This document shows, piece by piece, positions 1 through 7,658 of a stretch of 64,000 nucleotides of DNA. The stretch covers positions 1,302,001 to 1,366,000 of the forward strand of contig NZ_JAMFLY010000001.1 in assembly GCF_023502235.1 (NCBI RefSeq). The letters are read 5' to 3'. Both the position numbers and the translations under genes were made by a program. How positions within the stretch are numbered: position 1 is the stretch's first letter; the number at the start of each line of letters is the position of its first letter. The notes beneath the pieces are model-generated. The model searched no databases. It was not told where the DNA came from and saw only the letters and a program-made list of their open reading frames with translations. The DNA comes from Flagellimonas myxillae. GTDB lineage: Bacteria; Bacteroidota; Bacteroidia; Flavobacteriales; Flavobacteriaceae.

Positions 1-582
1 TGTCATTTCGGTCTCGATAAACCCAGGTGCAATGGCATTACAGCGAATATTTCTAGAGCCAAGCTCCAAGGCCACCGATTTGGTGAAGCCTATCATACCA
101 GCTTTGGAAGCAGCATAGTTGGCCTGACCGGCGTTACCTTTTACTCCCACCACACTACTCATATTAATTATGGATCCTTTACGCTGCTTCAACATGGTGC
201 GTTGCACGGCTTTGGTCATGTTAAAAACGGATTTCAAATTGATTTCTATCACTTTGTCGAAATCATCCTCGCCCATTCGCATCAAAAGATTGTCCTTGGT
301 GATTCCAGCATTGTTAATCAACACGTCGATGCCACCAAAATCTTCCAAAACTTGTGCAACAAGTTCTTCGGACTCGGCAAAACTACCGGCATTGCTTTTA
401 TAGGCCTTGGCCTTAACCCCCATTCCGGAAAGTTCCTTTTCCAATTCCAATGCGGGAGCCTCACTGGAGCTATAGGTGAACGCCACATTGGCGCCTGCAT
501 TTCCGAATACTTCTGCGATACCTTTACCAATTCCCCTGCTCGCTCCGGTAATGATCACATTTTTGCCTTCCAATAGTTTCAT
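1..582 (-). CDS. fabG: 3-oxoacyl-ACP reductase FabG, C-terminus cut by window edge
   Basis: NADPH-dependent reduction of 3-oxoacyl-ACP in type II fatty acid synthesis, cytosolic. The 194 visible residues show the short-chain dehydrogenase pattern: the glycine-rich cofactor motif TGASRGIG (residues 12-19), NNAG (90-93), a serine in NMSS (about 142) and the catalytic Tyr156/Lys160 in YAASK. The reading frame runs off base 1 just after GFIETEMT, so about 50 residues are missing compared with the usual ~248. The ATG at 582 is preceded by a TAnnTTTG box and by the terminator of sucD, so the gene is probably transcribed on its own. Family is certain; FabG rather than another SDR is supported by the close match of the motifs. 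Confidence 0.93.
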   Translation of the reverse strand, partial: MKLLEGKNVIITGASRGIGKGIAEVFGNAGANVAFTYSSSEAPALELEKELSGMGVKAKAYKSNAGSFAESEELVAQVLEDFGGIDVLINNAGITKDNLLMRMGEDDFDKVIEINLKSVFNMTKAVQRTMLKQRKGSIINMSSVVGVKGNAGQANYAASKAGMIGFTKSVALELGSRNIRCNAIAPGFIETEMT

Positions 583-615
583 AATATTCCAAGTTAGTTT
601 TGAACGGTTGATATT

Positions 616-623
616 CAAATATA
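616..623 (-). promoter_or_regulatory. candidate -7 box (TATATTTG) for fabG
   Basis: On the minus strand TATATTTG fits the Bacteroidota -7 consensus TAnnTTTG and lies 33 bp upstream of the fabG ATG. No clear -33 TTG is seen at the right distance, so this is a pattern match only. Confidence 0.4.
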
Positions 624-645
624 GTTGTTGTTTTAGGTTTTAGCG

Positions 646-673
646 AAAAAAAATCCCGTTAGAAACGGGATTT
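646..673 (-). terminator. intrinsic terminator after sucD
   Basis: On the minus strand AAATCCCGTT, a 3-nt loop and AACGGGATTT form a 10-bp stem, followed by a run of eight T (646-653). It sits 21 bp after the sucD stop and separates the LPS/sucD operon from fabG. Confidence 0.85.
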
Positions 674-694
674 ACAATAGTTTTAACGGTTGTG

Positions 695-1567
695 TTACCC
701 AACTACTTCCTTGACTTTTACCCCAATCTCAGCGGGGGAGTCAACAACATGGATTCCACATTCGCGCATGATGCGTTTTTTGGCCTGGGCGGTATCATCA
801 CTTCCACCAACAATGGCTCCTGCGTGCCCCATGGTTCTACCTGCCGGGGCGGTTTCGCCAGCAATGAAACCTACAATGGGCTTGGTGCTTCCACTTTCCT
901 TGTACCACTTGGCGGCATCAGCTTCAAGTTGGCCTCCAATTTCACCAATCATGACCACACAATCCGTTTCAGGGTCGTTGATCAAAAGCTCTACAGCCTG
1001 TTTTGTGGTTGTTCCGATAATAGGGTCACCTCCAATACCAATAGCAGTGGTAATACCCAAACCTTGTCGGACTACCTGGTCGGCTGCTTCGTAGGTCAAC
1101 GTACCCGACTTGGAAACAATACCAATATTTCCTTTTTTGAAAACAAATCCAGGCATGATTCCCACTTTTGCTTCTTCAGGGGTGATTACTCCTGGGCAGT
1201 TTGGACCTACCAAGGTACAATCCAAATCCTTGATGTAATCGTTGGCCTTTACCATATCGGCAACGGGAATACCTTCTGTGATTGTAATAATAACTTTGAT
1301 TCCAGCACTGGCAGCTTCCATGATGGCGTCCGCAGCAAAGGCTGGGGGTACAAATATGATAGTGGTGTCCGCACCTACCTTATTGACCGCTTCCTCCACG
1401 GTATTGAAAACAGGTTTGCCCAAATGCTCTTGGCCACCTTTTCCTGGGGTAACCCCACCAACAACATTGGTTCCATACTCGATCATTTGACCTGCATGGA
1501 AAGTTCCTTCACTTCCGGTAAACCCTTGGACGATAATTTTTGAATCTTTATTTACTAGGACACTCAT
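695..1567 (-). CDS. sucD: succinate--CoA ligase subunit alpha
   Basis: Alpha subunit of succinyl-CoA synthetase (TCA cycle), which carries the phosphohistidine and binds CoA. The 290 residues are the family's usual length. The N-terminal CoA-binding Rossmann domain carries the GFTGSEGTFH loop (about 15-24), and the active-site histidine lies in GHAGAIVGG (about residue 248). The beta subunit gene sucC is not in this window. The gene is last in a minus-strand run after the LpxD-like gene, with a 61-bp gap containing its own candidate promoter box, and it is followed by a strong terminator. Confidence 0.96.
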   Translation of the reverse strand: MSVLVNKDSKIIVQGFTGSEGTFHAGQMIEYGTNVVGGVTPGKGGQEHLGKPVFNTVEEAVNKVGADTTIIFVPPAFAADAIMEAASAGIKVIITITEGIPVADMVKANDYIKDLDCTLVGPNCPGVITPEEAKVGIMPGFVFKKGNIGIVSKSGTLTYEAADQVVRQGLGITTAIGIGGDPIIGTTTKQAVELLINDPETDCVVMIGEIGGQLEADAAKWYKESGSTKPIVGFIAGETAPAGRTMGHAGAIVGGSDDTAQAKKRIMRECGIHVVDSPAEIGVKVKEVVG

Positions 1568-1589
1568 ATTTTCTATTTGTTAGCCTCGA

Positions 1590-1597
1590 CAAAAGTA
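1590..1597 (-). promoter_or_regulatory. candidate -7 box (TACTTTTG) for sucD
   Basis: TACTTTTG on the minus strand, 22 bp before the sucD ATG, matches TAnnTTTG. It may give sucD transcription independent of the upstream LPS genes. No convincing -33 element is seen. Confidence 0.4.
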
Positions 1598-1628
1598 TGT
1601 CATTGGCTCTAAAAGTTAAAGTATTTTA

Positions 1629-2567
1629 TCAGCTATTTCCGGTTATCTTTTTTAGCATGGCCGGAAGGTTTTTTATGGTGTTGATTTCCCTCATTTTGGT
1701 ACGGGCTTCTTCAGCTGGGCTACCAAAATAAGCCTTGCCTCCTTCCAAACTCTTAGCCACCCCGGATTGGGCGTAAACCACTGCGCCCTTTCCAATGGTA
1801 ATGGCGCTTATAACACCTACCTGACCCCACAATATAACTTCATCCTCGAGAACAACACAACCTGCAATACCGGTATGGGATGCAATTTGACATCTTCTTC
1901 CGATTACCGTATCATGACCTATTTGAATCTGGTTGTCCAATTTGGTCCATTCCTTAATTGTGGTATCCCCGGTCACTCCCCTATCAATGGTACAGGATGC
2001 GCCAATATCCACATGATCTTCGACAACCACCCTTCCACTGGAGAGTAGGCGTTCAAAGCCAACCTCCCTTTTCTTATAGTAAAAAGCATCCGACCCCAAT
2101 ACGGTTCCACTATGTATAGCAACATTATCTCCGATGATACAATTGTCATAAATGGAAACGTTGGCATGAATTAGGCAGTTTTTGCCGATTACCACATTGT
2201 TTCCAATAAACACATTGGGTTGGATTACCGTACCCTCTCCTATCTGGGCAGATTCGGCTATTGCAGCACTGGAACTTTTAAAAGGGGCAAAATGGTGGGT
2301 CAGCTTATTGAAATCACTGAAGGGGTTATCCGAAATCAATAGGGCCTTGCCCTCAGGACACTCGACCACTTTGTTGATCAGCACAACTGATGCTTTGGAT
2401 TCCAAGGCCTTATCGTAGTATTTGGGATGGTCCACAAAAACGATATCCCCTTTTTCCACCACATGAATCTCGTTCATGCCCAGCACCGGGAAGTCCTCAC
2501 TCCCAACAAATTTGGAATCAATTATCCCCGATATCTCTTTTAGGCTATAAGGTCTAGGAAATTTCAT
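1629..2567 (-). CDS. second LpxD-like UDP-3-O-acylglucosamine N-acyltransferase
   Basis: A 312-residue left-handed beta-helix acyltransferase of the LpxD family, paralogous to the lpxD in the same operon (5325-6356). It has an N-terminal UDP-sugar-binding-type domain (1-100), then hexapeptide repeats such as IGNNVVIGKN and IGDNVAIHSG. The His of LDNQIQIGHDTVIG corresponds to the catalytic His of LpxD and is kept. It starts 6 bp after efp. Two LpxD-type genes in one operon suggest different acyl-chain or substrate preference, or a non-lipid-A substrate; this is inference. Confidence 0.8.
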   Translation of the reverse strand: MKFPRPYSLKEISGIIDSKFVGSEDFPVLGMNEIHVVEKGDIVFVDHPKYYDKALESKASVVLINKVVECPEGKALLISDNPFSDFNKLTHHFAPFKSSSAAIAESAQIGEGTVIQPNVFIGNNVVIGKNCLIHANVSIYDNCIIGDNVAIHSGTVLGSDAFYYKKREVGFERLLSSGRVVVEDHVDIGASCTIDRGVTGDTTIKEWTKLDNQIQIGHDTVIGRRCQIASHTGIAGCVVLEDEVILWGQVGVISAITIGKGAVVYAQSGVAKSLEGGKAYFGSPAEEARTKMREINTIKNLPAMLKKITGNS

Positions 2568-2573
2568 TCCGGC

Positions 2574-3140
2574 TTATTCTTTTACCCGCTCCTGGTAATT
2601 GCCCTTTTCGGTATCCACCTTAATTTTGTCCCCTTCGTTAATGAACAAAGGAACATTAATGCGGGCACCTGTTTCCACAGTGGCCGGTTTAGTGGCATTG
2701 GTCGCTGTATTTCCCTTTACCCCAGGTTCTGTATGCGTTACTTCCAAAATCACGCTCGCCGGCATCTCAACGGACAATGGCATACTGTCTTCCGTGTTGA
2801 AAAGGATGGTCACAACCTCTCCCTCTTTCAACAGATCAGGGGCATCCAAAGAATTCTTCTCCAAGGAAATTTGATTGTAGTCGTCCGTATTCATAAAGTG
2901 ATAGGTATCACCTTCTGCATATAGATATTGGTACGAACGGGTTTCCACCCTCACATCTTCAATTTTATGTCCTGCAGAAAAAGTATTGTCAATGACTTTT
3001 CCGGTGGTGACACTTTTGAGTTTGGTTCGTACAAAAGCTGGTCCCTTACCCGGCTTCACATGAAGAAATTCAACAATCTTGTAGATGTCGTGGTTGTATT
3101 TAATGCACAGTCCTTTTCGTATATCGGATGTATTTGCCAT
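2574..3140 (-). CDS. efp: elongation factor P
   Basis: Translation factor that relieves ribosome stalling at polyproline stretches. Its 188 residues contain the KOW-like N-domain and two OB-fold domains. The loop VKPGKGPAF near residue 30 carries the lysine at the usual modification site (PGKG type). The C-terminal signature is seen in GNTATNATKPATVETGA. It lies between lpxA and the LpxD-like gene with gaps of only 4-6 bp, so it is co-transcribed with lipid A synthesis genes. Confidence 0.96.
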   Translation of the reverse strand: MANTSDIRKGLCIKYNHDIYKIVEFLHVKPGKGPAFVRTKLKSVTTGKVIDNTFSAGHKIEDVRVETRSYQYLYAEGDTYHFMNTDDYNQISLEKNSLDAPDLLKEGEVVTILFNTEDSMPLSVEMPASVILEVTHTEPGVKGNTATNATKPATVETGARINVPLFINEGDKIKVDTEKGNYQERVKE

Positions 3141-3144
3141 AATC

Positions 3145-3930
3145 TTAATTTGAACTAAAGTATCCTTTCATGATTCCACGTTGGGAATCTCTTATAAATT
3201 GAAGAATTTCGTCTCTTTCAGGAGTTGCCACCATCTCGGCCTCTATAATGGAAGCTGCCTGGGTATTGTTATAGTTTTGTTGATATAGAATCCTATAGAC
3301 ATTTTGGATTTCCCTTATCTTTTCTGATGTAAATCCTCTTCTACGCAATCCAATGGAATTTATTCCCACATAGGAAAGAGGCTCTCGTGCTGCCTTTACA
3401 TAAGGGGGAACATCTTTTCTTACCAAGGAACCACCAGTAACAAAAGCGTGGTTACCTATGGATACGAATTGGTGCACCGCGACCATTCCCGCCAAAACCA
3501 CGTTGGTTCCTATGGTCACATGACCCGCCAAAGTGGAATCGTTGCTAAAAATACAGTTGTCACCAATAAAGCAATCATGGGCAATATGACAATACGCCAT
3601 AATAAGGCAATTTTTTCCAATGACTGTCTTCATTCGGTCTGCGGTACCTTTATTGATTGTTGCACATTCCCTAATGGTTGTATTATCTCCTATGTGAACC
3701 GTAGTTTCTTCCCCTTGGTATTTTAAGTCCTGAGGCGTGGCAGAAATAACGGCACCTGGAAAAATATTGCAGTTTTTACCAATCCGTGCACCTTCCATTA
3801 TGGTTACGTTGGAACCAATCCAAGTCCCCTCGCCAATGGTAACATTATTATGTATAGTGGTGAAGGGTTCAATCACCACATTTTTTGCAATTTTTGCCCC
3901 CGGGTGGACGTAAGCTAGCGGTTGATTCAT
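3145..3930 (-). CDS. lpxA: acyl-ACP--UDP-N-acetylglucosamine O-acyltransferase
   Basis: First step of lipid A biosynthesis, transferring a 3-hydroxyacyl chain from ACP to UDP-GlcNAc; cytosolic trimer. The 261-residue protein has a left-handed beta-helix of hexapeptide repeats from residue 5 onward and the catalytic-His segment YCHIAHDCFIGDN (about 112-124). The C-terminal helical part contains LRRRGFTSEKI. Only 1 bp separates it from the lpxC/fabZ stop, which indicates tight co-transcription. Confidence 0.95.
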   Translation of the reverse strand: MNQPLAYVHPGAKIAKNVVIEPFTTIHNNVTIGEGTWIGSNVTIMEGARIGKNCNIFPGAVISATPQDLKYQGEETTVHIGDNTTIRECATINKGTADRMKTVIGKNCLIMAYCHIAHDCFIGDNCIFSNDSTLAGHVTIGTNVVLAGMVAVHQFVSIGNHAFVTGGSLVRKDVPPYVKAAREPLSYVGINSIGLRRRGFTSEKIREIQNVYRILYQQNYNNTQAASIIEAEMVATPERDEILQFIRDSQRGIMKGYFSSN

Positions 3931-3931
3931 A

Positions 3932-5344
3932 TTATTCTCCCTTTACTTTAGTGATTTGAGCCATGATTTCTGCTTCCGAAACCAACCTTCCGTTGGCGTA
4001 AGCCCTACCCACCATCTGGCAAATTCCTCTTCTGATTGGAGACAATAGGTCTAACTTAAAAATAAGCGTGTCCCCGGGCACTACCTGATGTTTATATCGA
4101 ACGTTGTCGATTTTCAATAGGTAGGTAAGGTAATTTTCTGGGTCGGGAACGGTGCTCAACACCAAAATACCACCAGTTTGTGCCATGGCCTCAATTTGCA
4201 AAACTCCTGGCATTACAGGTGCTCCCGGAAAGTGCCCTACAAAAAAGGGCTCGTTCATCGTTACGTTTTTTAACCCAATTACATGTTCTTCGGATAGTTC
4301 CAAAATCTTGTCAACCAGCAAAAAAGGTGGTCTATGTGGGAGCATATCCATTATCTGGTTCACATCCTTTACGGGCGGTGCACTCAAATCTACATCAGGA
4401 ACATAGTTACGGCGCTCCTGTTTTATAATCTTTTGAAGTTTTTTGGCGAACTGTGTGTTTACAAAATGTCCTGGTTTGTTCGCAATAACCTTTCCTCTAA
4501 TTCGGGTTCCGGCCAACGCCAAATCCCCAACAACATCCAACAGTTTATGTCTTGCTGCCTCGTTTGGGTGGTGCAGGGTTAAATTGTCTAGTATACCATT
4601 GGGTTTAACCGAAAGTTTTTCTTTTTTGAATGCCTTTTCCAACTTCTTCATAGTGGAATCGGAAATTTCCTTGTCCACATACACAATGGCATTATTCAAA
4701 TCTCCGCCCTTGATCAAACCATGCTCCAAAAGCATTTCCAATTCGTGAAGGAAACTAAAGGTACGGGCATCAGCAATTTCTTCTTTAAAATCGCAAATGC
4801 GTTGTAAGGTAGCATTTTGGGTGCCCAACACTTTGGTCCCAAAATCCACCATGGTCGTAATTTTGTATTCCTCGGCAGGAATCACCGTAATCTCGCTTCC
4901 GGTGGCCTCATCCTTATAGGAAATAACATCTTTTACAACGTATTCCTCTCGATCCTGCTCCTGATCTACAATGCCTGCTTTTTCCAGCGCTTCCACAAAA
5001 AACTTGGAAGAACCATCCATGATTGGAGGTTCGGGAGCATCTAGTTCTATAAGAACGTTATCGATGTCCAATCCGACCAAAGCAGCCAAAACGTGCTCGG
5101 AAGTTTGGATTTTTACTCCATTCTTTTCCAGATTGGTCCCTCGTTGTGTGTTCACCACATAATTGGCATCTGCCTCAATGATGGGCTCCCCTTCCAGGTC
5201 CACACGTTTAAAAGCGAAACCATGGTTTTCCTTCGCTGGAACAAATGTCATCGTAACATTTTCCCCAGTGTGCAACCCTACTCCTTTTAGGGTTACATTG
5301 TCTTTTATAGTGCGCTGCTTAACGCTAGTCTTGCTCACCGTCAA
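3932..5344 (-). CDS. lpxC/fabZ: bifunctional UDP-3-O-acyl-GlcNAc deacetylase / 3-hydroxyacyl-ACP dehydratase
   Basis: Fusion typical of Bacteroidota. Residues 1-310 are LpxC, the zinc deacetylase committing to lipid A: TSEHVLAALVG near residue 80 and HKLLDVVGDLALAG near 265 hold zinc and catalytic residues. Residues 325-470 are FabZ, the hot-dog-fold dehydratase, with MLPHRPPFLLVDKI and the active-site His in GHFPGAPVMPGVLQIE. The fusion couples lipid A and fatty acid synthesis in one chain. The start overlaps the end of lpxD by 20 bp, suggesting translational coupling. Confidence 0.96.
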   Translation of the reverse strand: MTVSKTSVKQRTIKDNVTLKGVGLHTGENVTMTFVPAKENHGFAFKRVDLEGEPIIEADANYVVNTQRGTNLEKNGVKIQTSEHVLAALVGLDIDNVLIELDAPEPPIMDGSSKFFVEALEKAGIVDQEQDREEYVVKDVISYKDEATGSEITVIPAEEYKITTMVDFGTKVLGTQNATLQRICDFKEEIADARTFSFLHELEMLLEHGLIKGGDLNNAIVYVDKEISDSTMKKLEKAFKKEKLSVKPNGILDNLTLHHPNEAARHKLLDVVGDLALAGTRIRGKVIANKPGHFVNTQFAKKLQKIIKQERRNYVPDVDLSAPPVKDVNQIMDMLPHRPPFLLVDKILELSEEHVIGLKNVTMNEPFFVGHFPGAPVMPGVLQIEAMAQTGGILVLSTVPDPENYLTYLLKIDNVRYKHQVVPGDTLIFKLDLLSPIRRGICQMVGRAYANGRLVSEAEIMAQITKVKGE

Positions 5345-6356
5345 TCTTTTTTTCTAAGTTGGAAATTTGATTTACCAGTTTGGGTAAATTTTTAAAGTGT
5401 ACGTAAGATTTATTATAATCGCCATAATTCAAGGCAGGGGACCCTTGAAGGACTTCATCATCTTTTACATTGCGTCCGATTCCGGATTGTGCTTGAATTT
5501 TCACCCTATCACCAATGGTAATATGGCCAACAATTCCTACCTGCCCACCAATAAGACAATTTTTGCCAATCTTGGTAGAGCCTGCTACTCCAGTTTGTGC
5601 TGCAATAGCGGTATTTTCCCCTATCTCAACATTATGGGCAATTTGGATTTGGTTGTCCAGCTTAACCCCTTTCCTTAATATAGTGGAACCAAGGGTTGCA
5701 CGATCAATGGTTGTTCCCGCTCCAACATCGACATTTTCCTCCAAAATCACATTACCCGTTTGCGGAACCTTACTGTACTCCCCGTTGGAGTTGGGGGTAA
5801 ATCCAAATCCGTCAGCACCGATTATTGCACCACTATGGATTACACAATTGTTTCCAATAATGGATTCTGAATATATTTTTGCCCCGGCAAAAACCAGGAC
5901 ATTGTCGCCCATGGTCACATTGTCGCCAATGTAAACATTGGGATATATCTTTACATCCTTGCCAATCTTCACATTGTTGCCCAAGTAGGAAAACGCCCCG
6001 AAATAGAAGCCTTCGCCATAGGAAGCTGATTCTGTAATAAAGGAGGGATTCTCAATGCCCACCTTGTTGTTCTTTACTTGATTGTAATATTCCAATAGCT
6101 TGGAGAAGGACTTGTAAGCGTCATCTACCTTAATAAGTGTTGTGGATAAATCTTGCTCCGGGATAAAATCCTTATTTACAATAGTGATTGAGGCCTTGGT
6201 AGAGTAGATATAGGAGGTGTACTTCGGATTGGCCAAAAAAGTTAAAGAACCCTTTTCCCCTTCTTCAATTTTCGATAGCTTATGTACTGCTATTTGAGGA
6301 TTTCCCTCAACTTCTCCCTCTAAAATTCCGGCAATTTGGGTAGCTGTAAATTTCAT
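5325..6356 (-). CDS. lpxD: UDP-3-O-(3-hydroxyacyl)glucosamine N-acyltransferase
   Basis: Third step of lipid A synthesis. The 343 residues are the usual LpxD length: an N-terminal uridine-binding domain (1-105), a long hexapeptide beta-helix (110-310) and a C-terminal helix. The catalytic His is in LDNQIQIAHNVEIG (about 235). Its 3' end overlaps lpxC/fabZ by 20 bp. A TACTTTTG box ends 5 bp before the ATG, so besides read-through from the HD gene a near-leaderless transcript is possible. Confidence 0.95.
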   Translation of the reverse strand: MKFTATQIAGILEGEVEGNPQIAVHKLSKIEEGEKGSLTFLANPKYTSYIYSTKASITIVNKDFIPEQDLSTTLIKVDDAYKSFSKLLEYYNQVKNNKVGIENPSFITESASYGEGFYFGAFSYLGNNVKIGKDVKIYPNVYIGDNVTMGDNVLVFAGAKIYSESIIGNNCVIHSGAIIGADGFGFTPNSNGEYSKVPQTGNVILEENVDVGAGTTIDRATLGSTILRKGVKLDNQIQIAHNVEIGENTAIAAQTGVAGSTKIGKNCLIGGQVGIVGHITIGDRVKIQAQSGIGRNVKDDEVLQGSPALNYGDYNKSYVHFKNLPKLVNQISNLEKKIDGEQD

Positions 6357-6361
6357 TTCTG

Positions 6362-6369
6362 CAAAAGTA
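6362..6369 (-). promoter_or_regulatory. candidate -7 box (TACTTTTG) directly before lpxD
   Basis: TACTTTTG on the minus strand matches TAnnTTTG and is separated from the lpxD ATG by only 5 bp. If used, transcription would begin at or very near the start codon. Confidence 0.45.
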
Positions 6370-6379
6370 ACAAAATTTG

Positions 6380-7606
6380 TTAAACAGCCTCCTTTGGGTA
6401 GCAGCAGTAATATTTGGTAACCGTCTTTGACAAAGCCTTTAAACTCAACTGGTCAGATTCCTTTAAAACATCCGTCACTTTGCCATTCTTTTTTAAGATG
6501 GATATGGCTTGATGGTTTTGGCTATAGGCCCTGTTGGAAATCTCACCTTGGAACACAAAATAGGATGCCTCCCCTTCTGAAATATCCCAATTTTGGGCAG
6601 TGCTTTTCAGTTTGGCTTCAATCCGCTCTGTTGGAATGGGCTTATTTTTGATTTTGACATGCAGCAAATTTCGGTTCAGCAGCATGGTGCACAATTCAGA
6701 GAGCACCAAATCGTCATGATGTTGCCAAGATTTTATTGCAGATATAATATCCACATCATCCAACTGTGCAAATTTCACCAAAGTCGATTCCTCCAATTGG
6801 GAAACTGCTTCCCCTTTAAGGAAATAAAGGAAGTTTGCGCTGGCAGCTAGGGTCACTCCCTCGTTCACCAAGGTTCTGGCCCTTTCCATAATTCGAATCA
6901 ACATTTGTTCCGCACCAAGCCCAGTTTTATGAAGATAGACTTGCCAATACATAAACCTTCTTGCCATCAGGAATTTTTCAACCGCGTAGATTCCCTTTTC
7001 CTCGACCACCAAGTTCCCATCAACAACATGCAACATGGAAATTAGGCGTTCCGAATTAATGTTGCCCTCCGTTACCCCAGAATAGAAACTGTCCCGTTTT
7101 AAATAATCCAAGCGGTCCATGTCCAACTGACTTGACACCAACTGGTTTAAAAATAGCTTAGGGTATTCTCCTTTAAAAATAGCTATTGCGGTATCCAACT
7201 TGCCTTCAAATTCCCGATTCAGGGCATTCATAAATTCCAATGACAGGCGTTCATGGTTCCAACCAGAGACCACAAATCCCTCTAGGGCATGGGAAAAAGG
7301 GCCGTGTCCAATATCGTGGAGCAGGATTGCACATAGCAGTCCTGTCTCCTCCTCCTCACTTATCTCAATATTTTTCCAACGCAAAGTCTGTATGGCCTTG
7401 GTCATTAGGTGCATGCTGCCAAGGGCATGATGGAATCTGGTATGATGTGCACCGGGATAAACCAAATAGGACATTCCCATTTGCGAAATGCGTCGTAACC
7501 GCTGAAAATACGGGTGTCCGATAAGCTTAAAAATAAGTTCATTGGGAGTTCCAATAAAACCGTAAATTGGATCGTTAAATACTTTGAGCTTATTGGTCTG
7601 TGCCAA
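6380..7606 (-). CDS. HD-domain phosphohydrolase
   Basis: A 408-residue HD-superfamily metal-dependent hydrolase related to dGTPase-like proteins. Visible ligands are the histidines in HHTRFHHALGS (about 54-64), the HD pair in LLHDIGHGPFSH (about 97), and a downstream aspartate in SSQLDMDRLDYLKRDS. I chose the TTG at 7606, giving LAQTNKLKVFND, because homologues begin at this point. The in-frame ATG at 7639 lies upstream of a good -7 box (7627-7634) and would leave only 3 bp to the divergent porX. The substrate is unknown. It heads the minus-strand run into lpxD, 23 bp away. Confidence 0.85.
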   Translation of the reverse strand: MAQTNKLKVFNDPIYGFIGTPNELIFKLIGHPYFQRLRRISQMGMSYLVYPGAHHTRFHHALGSMHLMTKAIQTLRWKNIEISEEEETGLLCAILLHDIGHGPFSHALEGFVVSGWNHERLSLEFMNALNREFEGKLDTAIAIFKGEYPKLFLNQLVSSQLDMDRLDYLKRDSFYSGVTEGNINSERLISMLHVVDGNLVVEEKGIYAVEKFLMARRFMYWQVYLHKTGLGAEQMLIRIMERARTLVNEGVTLAASANFLYFLKGEAVSQLEESTLVKFAQLDDVDIISAIKSWQHHDDLVLSELCTMLLNRNLLHVKIKNKPIPTERIEAKLKSTAQNWDISEGEASYFVFQGEISNRAYSQNHQAISILKKNGKVTDVLKESDQLSLKALSKTVTKYYCCYPKEAV

Positions 7607-7626
7607 GGGCTTTGTGTTTAATTCCG

Positions 7627-7658
7627 CAAAGATAACCACTATATGAACAAGATCACAA
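7627..7658 (-). promoter_or_regulatory. candidate promoter of the HD gene, overlapping the porX 5' end
   Basis: Minus-strand TATCTTTG at 7627-7634 fits TAnnTTTG, with TTG at 7656-7658 (21-bp spacer). The -33 element lies inside the first codons of porX. The predicted transcript starts near 7620, upstream of the chosen TTG start at 7606 but downstream of the ATG at 7639. Confidence 0.55.

Noticed and set aside
692..1543. 283-codon open frame on the plus strand opposite sucD
   Set aside because: Exact antisense shadow of sucD, whose motifs and length are conclusive; the frame shows no domain and Cys/Asn-rich composition typical of reverse-frame reads.
7607..7639. ATG start of the HD gene at 7639
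   Set aside because: It sits upstream of the best -7 box and adds residues not expected in the family; TTG 7606 aligns with the usual start.
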